Origin: Smithellaceae bacterium | GTDB taxonomy: Bacteria > Desulfobacterota > Syntrophia > Syntrophales > Smithellaceae | DNA length: 21,999 nt | Reading direction: 5' to 3' | Assembly (NCBI GenBank): GCA_028701435.1 | Contig: JAQVQT010000011.1 | Coordinates: forward strand, 1 to 21,999 | Part shown: piece after piece, positions 13,284 through 20,232 of the stretch | Position numbering within the stretch: position 1 is the first letter of the stretch | Layout: each line of letters starts with the position of its first letter | Position numbers and translations under genes: made by a program | Notes under the pieces: model-generated | Databases searched by the model: none | What the model was told of the DNA's origin: nothing | Seen by the model: only the letters and a program-made list of their open reading frames with translations

Positions 13284-14057
13284 CTAATTCTGCTTTTTCT
13301 TTCGGAGTTTCTTCAGGAACAGCTCTTCATTCATGTGAATTTTTCGTTCATCCCGCGCAAACAGCATGCCGCCGATGGACAGTTCCATGTCCAGCGCGGC
13401 AATCTTGTCCATTCGGGGAACGACGGCGCAAATATTTTTCAGTTCTTCTATGGCTTTAGCCGACCGCATCGACAGCGTCTGTGCTATTTTTTCAGCTTCC
13501 TGCATGAACTTTTCAGGAGGCTCCACTTTGTTGACCAGACCGATTCTTTCCGCTTCTCTGGCGCCGATCGGCTCCCCCAGCATCGCGATTTCCTTGGCCT
13601 TGTTCGCCCCGACGATCTGGCTGAGCGGATAAAAAAGAGGGCTAAACCCGAACTTCAGCTCCGGATGACAGAAAATGGCGCTCTCCGAGGCGATGATCAG
13701 GTCGCAGACGGTCACAATGTTGAACCCTCCGCCCAGGGCAATTCCGCCAACCGCGGCAATCACGGGCTTTGGGAACGTATAAATCTTTTTCAGATACCGC
13801 TTCATGGACTCGAAGTAGTCGTCGATCTCCACATTGGACAAAAGCGACATTTCCTTGATGTCCATGCCGGCGGAGAAAACATATTCGCCTCCGGTAATGA
13901 CCAGCGCCTTGATTTCCGGATCGTTCTCCACATCCTGAAGCGCATCGTTGAATTCCAGCCGCATTTCCTTGGACAGGGCGTTCATCTCATGGGCGCGGTT
14001 GAATCGAATGACCGCATAGCCCTTTTTCTTGTCGACGATAATGTTTTTGTAAGTCAT
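13284..14057 (-). CDS. Crotonase-family (enoyl-CoA hydratase/isomerase) protein
   Basis: The 257-aa protein is full length for the crotonase superfamily, which acts on acyl-CoA thioesters. The oxyanion-hole segments are present: FSAGMDIKEM (61-70) and GIALGGGFNIVTVCD (105-119). Aligned to rat enoyl-CoA hydratase, the second catalytic Glu (E164) is kept as Glu133 in HPEL, but the first (E144, in GGGCEL) is Asn113 (GGGFNI), and PGAGGTQRL is replaced by SPLFYPLSQ. Loss of the first Glu argues against simple hydratase activity. A single Glu is what delta3-delta2-enoyl-CoA isomerases use, so isomerase or another crotonase reaction is more likely. Its ATG overlaps the ihfB stop by 4 bp, an odd partner for a metabolic enzyme. 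The substrate is unknown. Confidence 0.9.
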   Translation of the reverse strand: MTYKNIIVDKKKGYAVIRFNRAHEMNALSKEMRLEFNDALQDVENDPEIKALVITGGEYVFSAGMDIKEMSLLSNVEIDDYFESMKRYLKKIYTFPKPVIAAVGGIALGGGFNIVTVCDLIIASESAIFCHPELKFGFSPLFYPLSQIVGANKAKEIAMLGEPIGAREAERIGLVNKVEPPEKFMQEAEKIAQTLSMRSAKAIEELKNICAVVPRMDKIAALDMELSIGGMLFARDERKIHMNEELFLKKLRKKKQN

Positions 14058-14338
14058 TCTGGATTCTCCACCCTTAAACGGAGATCTTTTCCTGTTTTAA
14101 AAAAAGCGATCCTTCTGTCTTTCAGCGCCACGCGGGCGCCCGTCTTGGGATTGCGGGCCATCCTGGCCTTTCTTTCGCGCACCGTAAACGTGCCGAACCC
14201 CCGAATCTCAATCCGGTCATTCTTTTTCAACGCGCCTGCCATGGCCTCCAGGATCGCCTGCACGGCCAGAGCGATGTCCTTTTGCGAGTAGGTTTTGCAT
14301 TGCATCCGCACTTTTTTGATGAGTTCATTTTTGGTCAT
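14054..14338 (-). CDS. ihfB: Integration host factor beta-type DNA-binding protein
   Basis: This HU/IHF-family protein bends DNA in nucleoid organisation, transcription and recombination. It is 94 aa, the IHF-beta length. It begins MTKNELIKKV; the core RIEIRGFGTFTV (42-53) and the DNA-intercalating arm ARNPKTG with Pro64 match E. coli IhfB (RIEIRGFGSFSL and GRNPKTG). The C-terminal FKTGKDLR matches FKPGKELR. Position also agrees: cmk-rpsA-(sppA)-ihfB resembles the E. coli order cmk-rpsA-ihfB. It lies 21 bp after sppA and overlaps the crotonase gene by 4 bp. Whether it pairs with an IHF-alpha or acts as a homodimer cannot be told here. Confidence 0.9.
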   Translation of the reverse strand: MTKNELIKKVRMQCKTYSQKDIALAVQAILEAMAGALKKNDRIEIRGFGTFTVRERKARMARNPKTGARVALKDRRIAFFKTGKDLRLRVENPE

Positions 14339-14359
14339 GGCGGCACGGAGAGCCTCCGG

Positions 14360-15256
14360 TCACGGAATGTACAAATAGCCGGCCCCTCCCCAGGTTTCAG
14401 CCTTTTGCCTGACGGACCGCGCGAGCTGATTGGCCGCGCTCTCCATGACATAATCCAGAATGGAAGGGCGCTTTTCCGGAGGATACACCAGGTCGTACCG
14501 ACCCTGGCTTCCGGCCAGCGTGCTGGCCAGTTTCGCCGCCGCCGCCAGATCGCCCAATTGGTCCACCAGGCCGTATTCCTTGGCTTTGCGCCCCGAGAAG
14601 ACACGGCCGTCCCCGATCGCAACCACCTGCTGGCGGGGAAGCTTCCGGTCCCGGACAATCACATCAATAAACTGATTATAAATGTCGTCGATGAGTTCCT
14701 GAATGATGATTTTTTCTTCCGGCGTCATTTCCCGCATGGGAGATCCGATGTCTTTGTACGGACCGCTTTTGACCACGGAGGACTTCACGCCGATTTTTTT
14801 CATGAGCTCTTCCACATTGGCGAATTGCATGACCGCTGATATGCTGCCCGTGATGGTTCCCGGATTGGCGACAATTTTATCGGCGGCGCAGGCGATCAGC
14901 AGTCCGCCGGACGCGGCAACCGACCCGAGAGACGCCACCACTTTTTTCTTTTTCTTGAGCGCCACGATGGCTTCGTAAATTTCCTGCGAGGCGGCAACGC
15001 CCCCGCCGGGCGAATCAATGCGCACGACCACGGCGACAATAGAACGGTCTTTCCCGAACTCTTCCAGGTTTTCGGCAATTTCGATCGAATCCGTGATGAC
15101 GCCTTCCACGGGCACCACGCCGATCTTATCGTCGAGCGAAAAGGCCTTCGATCCGGCACCGGAGGACTGAAGCCCCGCCCGGTACGACATGAAATACACG
15201 ACCGCTCCCAGCGCGATCAGCAAAATCAAGCCCACAACGACCGGATGTTTTCTCAT
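14360..15256 (-). CDS. sppA: Signal peptide peptidase SppA, 36-kDa type
   Basis: SppA is a membrane-bound serine protease that degrades released signal peptides. The 298-aa protein has one N-terminal membrane anchor (about 6-23) and a ClpP-like domain facing the periplasm. The Ser/Lys dyad is visible as Ser116 in GSVAASGG and Lys168 in SGPYKDIGSP, and RIDSPGGGVAAS (79-90) forms the substrate groove. This is the short, single-domain form, as in B. subtilis, rather than the double-length E. coli enzyme. It is 3 bp after rpsA, with an AAGGA overlapping the rpsA stop, so its translation is probably coupled to ribosomal protein S1. Confidence 0.95.
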   Translation of the reverse strand: MRKHPVVVGLILLIALGAVVYFMSYRAGLQSSGAGSKAFSLDDKIGVVPVEGVITDSIEIAENLEEFGKDRSIVAVVVRIDSPGGGVAASQEIYEAIVALKKKKKVVASLGSVAASGGLLIACAADKIVANPGTITGSISAVMQFANVEELMKKIGVKSSVVKSGPYKDIGSPMREMTPEEKIIIQELIDDIYNQFIDVIVRDRKLPRQQVVAIGDGRVFSGRKAKEYGLVDQLGDLAAAAKLASTLAGSQGRYDLVYPPEKRPSILDYVMESAANQLARSVRQKAETWGGAGYLYIP

Positions 15257-15259
15257 GCC

Positions 15260-17029
15260 TTATTCCTTGGACTGGTTGCCAATTTTTACGTCGGCCAGAG
15301 CCTGCGCCAGCGTTGATCCGACATTTTCGCGGTTGTTCAGGTATGGATTGGATGACGGCGTTGGCGCCGGCGCTTCCATATCCTTGATGCTCAGCCGGAT
15401 TTTCTTGGTCTTGATATCGATGCTCTTGACCACCGCGGACACCTTGTCTCCGACGTTGTATAATTCCGCGGAAGATTTCACGCGCTTCTGGCTGATTTCG
15501 GAAATATGCACAAGCCCCTCGATGCCGTCTTCGATTTCCACAAAAATCCCGAAGTCGGTAAAGTTGGTGATTTTGCCCGTCACCACGCTGCCGGGCGCAT
15601 ATTTCCTGGGAAGCTCCTCCCAGGGATTCTTCTCAATCTGCTTGATGCCCAGGGAGAATTTCTCGTTGTCCACGTCAATATTCAGGACAACCGCTTCCAC
15701 CTCCTGGCCTTTCTTGAAATATTCGGAGGGATGGGTAACCCGGTGCTTCCAGGAAATATCCGACACATGGACCAGACCGTCAATGCCGTCCTCGATTCCG
15801 ACAAACACGCCGAAATTCGTGATATTGCGCACGAGACCCTTCACCATCGTTCCGACCGGATATTTTTCTCTTAATTTTTCCCACGGATTGGCCGTCGTCT
15901 GCTTCAGGCTGAGAGACACCCTCTTGGCCTCCGGGTTAACTTCCAGCACCACCACGTTCACAACATCCCCGACATTCATCACCTTGGACGGATGCTTGAT
16001 TTCGCGCGTCCAGTACATTTCCGAAATATGCACCAGGCCTTCGACGCCCGGCTCCAGTTCAATAAACACGCCGTAGTCCGTCAGGTTGACCACTTTGCCC
16101 TGCACCAGGACGCCCACCGGATACTTTTCGGAAATATGCTCCCAGGGATTTTCATGAAGCTGCTTCAGCCCCAGGGATACTCTTTCCTTTTCACGGTCAA
16201 AGGAAAGAACCTTCACCGTAATTTTCTGGCCCTTTTGAAAAATATCCGCGGGTTTGGCGATTCTCCCCCAGGAGATATCCGTCACATGGAGCAATCCGTC
16301 AATGCCGCCCAGATCGATAAAGATTCCGTAGTCCGTGATGTTTTTGATAACCCCCTCAACAATGCTTCCCTCGGAAAGATTGTCCAGCGTGACTTTCTTT
16401 TCCTGTTCACGTTCAGCAGCCACAATCGACCTTCGGGAAAGCACAACATTGTTGCGTTTGCGGTCATACTTTAAAATGTTAAATTCCAGCGTCTGGCCGA
16501 CAAACTGGTCCAGATCTTTGATCGGACGGATGTCGATTTGCGAACCGGGCAAAAAAGCGATGATGCCGATATCAACGGAAAGGCCTCCCTTGACCTTCTC
16601 CACGACGGTTCCTTTTATTTTTTGATTGCTTTCGCTGACATTCTTGATTTCATCCCAGACTTTCAATTTGGCCGCTTTCTCCCGGGACAAGACCAGATTT
16701 CCTTCGGAATCCCTTTTGTCGATAAATACTTCTATGTCGTCGCCGACGGAAACATTCACGTTTCCCTGGGCGTCTTTCAGTTCTTTGATGGGAATGAAAC
16801 CCTCCGTCTTCCAACCCACATCCACCATGACCGTGTCCGCGGTAACCTGCACAACCTTGCCGCGGGCAATATCGCCGTACTGCAGTTGATTCAGGCTCTG
16901 CTCGTAAAGCTCCTTAAAGCCCATATCCTCTTCTTTGGACTGCGTGGACGGGTTCGTTGCGACGGAAACGGACGAGTCTGCCTGAACCTCCTTTTCACTT
17001 GTTGAGTTTGTGTTGTTATTGTTAACCAT
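15260..17029 (-). CDS. rpsA: 30S ribosomal protein S1, six S1 domains
   Basis: S1 binds mRNA leaders on the 30S subunit and helps start translation. The 589-aa protein has a short, Ser/Asn/Glu-rich N-terminal extension (1-35), then six S1 OB-fold repeats: starting near YGDIARGKV, NQKIKGTVV, EGSIVEGVI, VGVLVQGKV, VGTMVKGLV and PGSVVTGKI. The last four carry the typical (D/N)(Y/F)G(I/V)F segment and EGLVHISE-like ends. Repeats 1 and 2 are the more divergent ribosome-binding pair, as in other Gram-negatives. An AGGGGG sits about 10 nt before the ATG. It follows cmk by 102 bp and is followed by sppA after 3 bp. No ispH lies between cmk and rpsA, though I recall this arrangement in some related bacteria. 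Confidence 0.97.
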   Translation of the reverse strand: MVNNNNTNSTSEKEVQADSSVSVATNPSTQSKEEDMGFKELYEQSLNQLQYGDIARGKVVQVTADTVMVDVGWKTEGFIPIKELKDAQGNVNVSVGDDIEVFIDKRDSEGNLVLSREKAAKLKVWDEIKNVSESNQKIKGTVVEKVKGGLSVDIGIIAFLPGSQIDIRPIKDLDQFVGQTLEFNILKYDRKRNNVVLSRRSIVAAEREQEKKVTLDNLSEGSIVEGVIKNITDYGIFIDLGGIDGLLHVTDISWGRIAKPADIFQKGQKITVKVLSFDREKERVSLGLKQLHENPWEHISEKYPVGVLVQGKVVNLTDYGVFIELEPGVEGLVHISEMYWTREIKHPSKVMNVGDVVNVVVLEVNPEAKRVSLSLKQTTANPWEKLREKYPVGTMVKGLVRNITNFGVFVGIEDGIDGLVHVSDISWKHRVTHPSEYFKKGQEVEAVVLNIDVDNEKFSLGIKQIEKNPWEELPRKYAPGSVVTGKITNFTDFGIFVEIEDGIEGLVHISEISQKRVKSSAELYNVGDKVSAVVKSIDIKTKKIRLSIKDMEAPAPTPSSNPYLNNRENVGSTLAQALADVKIGNQSKE

Positions 17030-17079
17030 TAACGTGATACCCCCTAATTTTTATAAGACTTTTTTAATCGTGGTTGCCT

Positions 17080-17108
17080 AACATACTGAAAATTAAATAG
17101 CAAGACAA
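17080..17108 (-). promoter_or_regulatory. Possible promoter of rpsA
   Basis: In the AT-rich 102-bp space before rpsA, the minus strand has TTGTCT (17103-17108), a 17-nt spacer and TATGTT (17080-17085), each 4/6 to consensus. The predicted leader is about 40-45 nt and A/T-rich. A separate promoter would let S1 be made at a higher level than cmk. Confidence 0.4.
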
Positions 17109-17131
17109 ATCCGGCGCGGATGATGCTGCGA

Positions 17132-17815
17132 TTATTTTTTGTCCTCCTCGAAGGAACCTTGCAGATGTTCAAGAATTTTCCGAATGACTTCCGAAACCGT
17201 CAAAGACGTCGAGTCAATGATGACGGCGTCCGGCGCCGCCGCTAACGGCGCGATTTTCCTGTTGGTATCCTGCGCGTCTCGGGTCTTCATATCCCGGGAT
17301 ACCGCGGATCGTTCAGCCGCACCGCTTTTGGAGGCCAGTTCGTCGTGCCGTCTTCGAATCCTTTCCTCAAGATCGGCGTCCAGATAGAATTTGAAATCCG
17401 CTCTCGGAAAAACCACCGATCCCATGTCTCTTCCTTCCGCCACGATGCCTCCGCCCGCGCCCGCTTCCCGCTGCAGGGTAAGCAGTTTTTCGCGAACCAC
17501 GGCAAAAGCGGAGATCGCTGAGGCGGCAAGGCCGACTTCCTCCGTGCGGATTTTTTCGCCCACGTCCTCGCCGTCCACCCAAACCGTCATTTTGCCGCTC
17601 ACGTTCTTCAGCGTGACCTCGGTGGTCGCACAGAATTCCGCCAGTTCACCGGGATGATTCATGTCCATGTTGGTCTTCAGCGCCTTGTAGGCCAGCGCGC
17701 GATACAGGGCCCCCGTGTCCAGATACAGATATTGCAGTTTGGCCGCCAGCGCCTTGCTCACCGTACTTTTCCCGGAGCCTGCCGGCCCATCAATCGTGAT
17801 CACTTTTCCCGTCAT
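17132..17815 (-). CDS. cmk: Cytidylate kinase
   Basis: Cmk phosphorylates CMP and dCMP to the diphosphates with ATP. The 227-aa protein is of normal length and begins with the P-loop ITIDGPAGSGKSTVSKALA (7-25). It continues with YLDTGALYRALA in the NMP site, then GGGIVAEGRDMGSVVFPRADFKFYLDA, and the LID-like RRRHDEL and SRDMKTRDAQDTNR segments. All match bacterial Cmk. It stands divergent from the M48 protease gene, so its promoter must lie in 17816-17925, but I could not pick out a convincing one. It is the first gene of cmk-rpsA-sppA-ihfB. Confidence 0.96.
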   Translation of the reverse strand: MTGKVITIDGPAGSGKSTVSKALAAKLQYLYLDTGALYRALAYKALKTNMDMNHPGELAEFCATTEVTLKNVSGKMTVWVDGEDVGEKIRTEEVGLAASAISAFAVVREKLLTLQREAGAGGGIVAEGRDMGSVVFPRADFKFYLDADLEERIRRRHDELASKSGAAERSAVSRDMKTRDAQDTNRKIAPLAAAPDAVIIDSTSLTVSEVIRKILEHLQGSFEEDKK

Positions 17816-17850
17816 TTCCCCCGTTCCCTTCTGCCCCCACCCTTGTTTGA

Positions 17851-17870
17851 CCTTGCAAGGAAGGCTTGCC
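17851..17870. repeat. Overlapping inverted repeats in the cmk/M48 divergent gap
   Basis: The 10-bp perfect palindrome CCTTGCAAGG (17851-17860) overlaps a second inverted repeat GCAAG(5)CTTGC (17855-17869). They could be an operator for one or both divergent genes, or competing hairpins in the cmk leader. The sequence shows only the symmetry. Confidence 0.45.
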
Positions 17871-17894
17871 TAATCCGAACAAAGCAGGTAGGAT
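17866..17894 (+). promoter_or_regulatory. Possible promoter of the M48 protease gene
   Basis: TTGCCT (17866-17871), a 17-nt spacer and TAGGAT (17889-17894), each 4/6 to consensus, lie 32 bp before the M48 start. The -35 overlaps the inverted repeats just upstream, which would fit an operator. It is weak evidence. Confidence 0.35.
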
Positions 17895-17925
17895 TCCGCA
17901 TCAAAAAATGGTTGTCTGATGGCCT

Positions 17926-19365
17926 ATGTGTAAAATGGTTCAAAATCAATATTTTTATTTTTTCCTCGTTGGGGTCCTGCTTTTTCTTGCGACACCAAAC
18001 GCCCGGGCCGCGTTCACCATCGATGACGAAAAAAAGATGGGCCGGGAGATCTATGAAAAGCTGGATCAGGGCAACTTCCTGTCCCGCGACCAAAAGCTGA
18101 ACACCTACGTGTCGGAAATCGGCAACCGGATTCTGGACCACAGCAACAAAGCGTCCTTCCCTTACAAGTTCTCCGTCTTCAACAGCTCGGGCATTAACGC
18201 CTTCGCCACCCCCGGCGGCTATGTTTACATCAACAAGGGGCTGATCAGCGTTGTGGAAAATGAGGCGCAGCTGGCGGGCGTCATGGCGCATGAAATCGCG
18301 CACGCGAACTCCCGGCATGTCGCCAGCATCATCGAGAAGTCCAAAAAGCTCAACATTGCCATGCTGGCCGGCATCATCGCCGGCGCTCTGTTGGGCGGAG
18401 GCGGAGACGCCTCGGCGGCCCTGGCGATGTTTTCCGTGGCGGGCGCCCAGACGATGAGCCTCAAATATCAAAGGGAGCATGAAGAAGAAGCGGATCGGCT
18501 GGGCATCGGTTACCTGGCGCATTCCGGCTACTATCCCGCGGCCATGGTGGAATTCCTCAAAATCATGAAGCAGTATGAATTTTTATCCAAAACCATCCCC
18601 TCCTATTTTCTGACGCACCCGGGCACGGATGACCGTATCTTTTATCTGGAAAGCCTGCTGCAAACCGAGTATCGCCGGAGTGGCGGATCGGCCAATATCG
18701 TCGGGAATATCGTGCGCATGCAGGCGTTGATCACACCCGACGCGGGCGGCCTGAACAAACGGCGCGGTGAGCTGATGGAATCGCTCGCCAAGAATCCCCA
18801 AAACGTGGATCTGCTCTACGCGCTGGCCGTCACGGAAGACCAGCTCGGTCGAACCGGCGATGCGCTGGAACATCTGACGAAAGCTCTGTCGCTCGCGCCG
18901 CGGGACGAGGATGTCCTGAAGAGCGCCGGTCTGATCTATTTGAAAACGGGCAATGCCGAACTGGCCCGCTTTTACCTCGAGAAGGCGGCCGCGATCCATC
19001 CGGAGAATGATCAAACGACGCTGGCGCTGGGCAAGGCGTATTTTGCGGAGGGCGACTATGCCGGTGCTCTGAATTATTTTTTGAAACTTCGGCATCAAAG
19101 CCTTGAAGGCGAGGACATCAACTATCACATTGCCATGTCCTACGGCCGTCTCAATCAGATGGCTGATTTTCACTATTACTTCGGTTTGTATCTGAAAAAA
19201 GAGAATAAAACCCAAAGCGCCCTTTTCCATTTCCGAAAAGCGATGGAATACACAACGGAAGGAACGCCGAAAGCCGCCGCCATTGCCGCCGCCATAGACG
19301 AATTAAGCGCCGACAAAAAGAAAAAACCCGCCCGAAAACCGACTGCCCAACAACCGGCGTCGTAA
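17926..19365 (+). CDS. BepA-like periplasmic M48 metalloprotease with TPR domain
   Basis: The 479-aa protein has a signal peptide (1-28, cut after NARA), an M48 zinc protease domain and a C-terminal TPR region (about 270-460). This is the plan and length of E. coli BepA (YfgC), which assists or degrades outer-membrane assembly intermediates such as LptD. Zinc ligands are HEIAH (122-126) and a Glu in HEEEADRLG (185-193). A loop FLTHPGTDDR with His231 corresponds to the BepA loop whose His blocks the active site. The segment after HEIAH (147-175) is Gly/Ala-rich and hydrophobic. No good Shine-Dalgarno precedes ATG 17926; an ATG at 17935 is an alternative start that keeps most of the signal peptide. 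Confidence 0.92.
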   Translation: MCKMVQNQYFYFFLVGVLLFLATPNARAAFTIDDEKKMGREIYEKLDQGNFLSRDQKLNTYVSEIGNRILDHSNKASFPYKFSVFNSSGINAFATPGGYVYINKGLISVVENEAQLAGVMAHEIAHANSRHVASIIEKSKKLNIAMLAGIIAGALLGGGGDASAALAMFSVAGAQTMSLKYQREHEEEADRLGIGYLAHSGYYPAAMVEFLKIMKQYEFLSKTIPSYFLTHPGTDDRIFYLESLLQTEYRRSGGSANIVGNIVRMQALITPDAGGLNKRRGELMESLAKNPQNVDLLYALAVTEDQLGRTGDALEHLTKALSLAPRDEDVLKSAGLIYLKTGNAELARFYLEKAAAIHPENDQTTLALGKAYFAEGDYAGALNYFLKLRHQSLEGEDINYHIAMSYGRLNQMADFHYYFGLYLKKENKTQSALFHFRKAMEYTTEGTPKAAAIAAAIDELSADKKKKPARKPTAQQPAS

Positions 19366-19420
19366 TAAAACCGTTTAAAAAACGACTTCTTAAACACAAA
19401 CCGCCGGTCAATCTTTAAAG

Positions 19421-19449
19421 TTGCGAAAAAAGGGACAATACATTATAAG
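19421..19449 (+). promoter_or_regulatory. Probable promoter of adk
   Basis: TTGCGA (19421-19426), a 17-nt spacer and TATAAG (19444-19449) lie in the 125-bp AT-rich gap after the M48 gene. The predicted start near 19456 gives a leader of about 35 nt to GTG 19491. Confidence 0.55.
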
Positions 19450-19490
19450 GCAGCTGGTTCAATCTATTTTTACGAAAGGAGTATGCAACA

Positions 19491-20165
19491 GTGAACATTT
19501 TAATATTTGGGCCCAACGGCAGCGGCAAAGGCACGCAAGGCGCAATCGTGCAGAAGAAATTCGGAGTTCCCCACATTGAAACCGGCGTGATCTTCCGCCA
19601 GAACATCTCCAAAAAAACCCCGCTGGGAGAAAAGGCCAAAGCGTTTATCGACCGCGGCGAACTGGTTCCCGACGATATCACCATTCCCATGATTCTGGAC
19701 CGCCTGAAAGAAGACGACGCCAAAAAAGGCTGGCTTCTGGACGGATTCCCCCGCAACCTGGCGCAGGCGGAAGCGCTCTGGGCCGCTCTGCAGAAGGAAA
19801 ACATCAAACTGGATATCGTGATTGAAATCGATCTGGACCGCGAGACCGCCAAGAAGCGCATCATGGGCCGGAGGCTTTGCAAAACCGACAACAATCATCC
19901 CAACAACATTTATATTGACGCCATCAAACCGGCGGAGAAAGACGGCAAGATCGTCTGCCGCGTGTGCGGATGTGAAGAGCTCGCCACCCGCGCCGATGAT
20001 CAGGACGCCGCAGCGATCGACAAGCGCCACGGCATTTATTACGACACCAAAACCGGAACGCTTGCCGCCGTTCATTATTTCAAGGAAAGAACCAAAGTGA
20101 TCATTGTGGACGGCCGCTCCGGCGTCAAGGAAGTTTCCGAAGACCTGATGAAGAAACTCGGATAA
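19491..20165 (+). CDS. adk: Adenylate kinase, divergent LID type
   Basis: Adk interconverts ATP+AMP and 2 ADP, setting the energy charge. The 224-aa protein keeps the P-loop as GPNGSGKGTQ (7-16), the AMP site TGVIFRQNI (Thr31, Arg36), DGFPR with Arg88, and the LID arginines in MGRRL and TRADDQD. Differences from the usual form are GPNGSGKG for GPPGAGKG, ETGVIFR for STGDMLR, and a LID that lacks the standard two CxxC pairs. The LID has Cys130, a long NNHPNNIYIDAIKP insert, then CRVCGC (Cys156, 159, 161). I recall similar LIDs from other deltaproteobacterial Adks. The start is GTG, with AAAGGAG 9 nt upstream; the ATG inside the spacer reads only two sense codons before TGA. Confidence 0.93.
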   Translation: MNILIFGPNGSGKGTQGAIVQKKFGVPHIETGVIFRQNISKKTPLGEKAKAFIDRGELVPDDITIPMILDRLKEDDAKKGWLLDGFPRNLAQAEALWAALQKENIKLDIVIEIDLDRETAKKRIMGRRLCKTDNNHPNNIYIDAIKPAEKDGKIVCRVCGCEELATRADDQDAAAIDKRHGIYYDTKTGTLAAVHYFKERTKVIIVDGRSGVKEVSEDLMKKLG

Positions 20166-20192
20166 TTGCATCCGGACAGCTTTTAGGATAAA

Positions 20193-20224
20193 AAGCCCCC
20201 CAGACTCCTTGGAGGGCTTTTTTT
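20193..20224 (+). terminator. Rho-independent terminator after adk
   Basis: AAGCCCCCCA (20193-20202) pairs with TTGGAGGGCTT (20210-20219), 9 of 10 positions, with a 7-nt loop and one C/A mismatch. A run of seven T follows (20218-20224). It stands 28 bp after the adk stop and only 8 bp before the lepA ATG. Confidence 0.85.
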
Positions 20225-20232
20225 AAACCCGT

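Noticed and set aside
17812..18522. A 236-codon minus-strand frame overlapping the M48 signal peptide and active site
   Set aside because: The plus strand here encodes HEIAH and a clean signal peptide; the opposite frame shows no family features.
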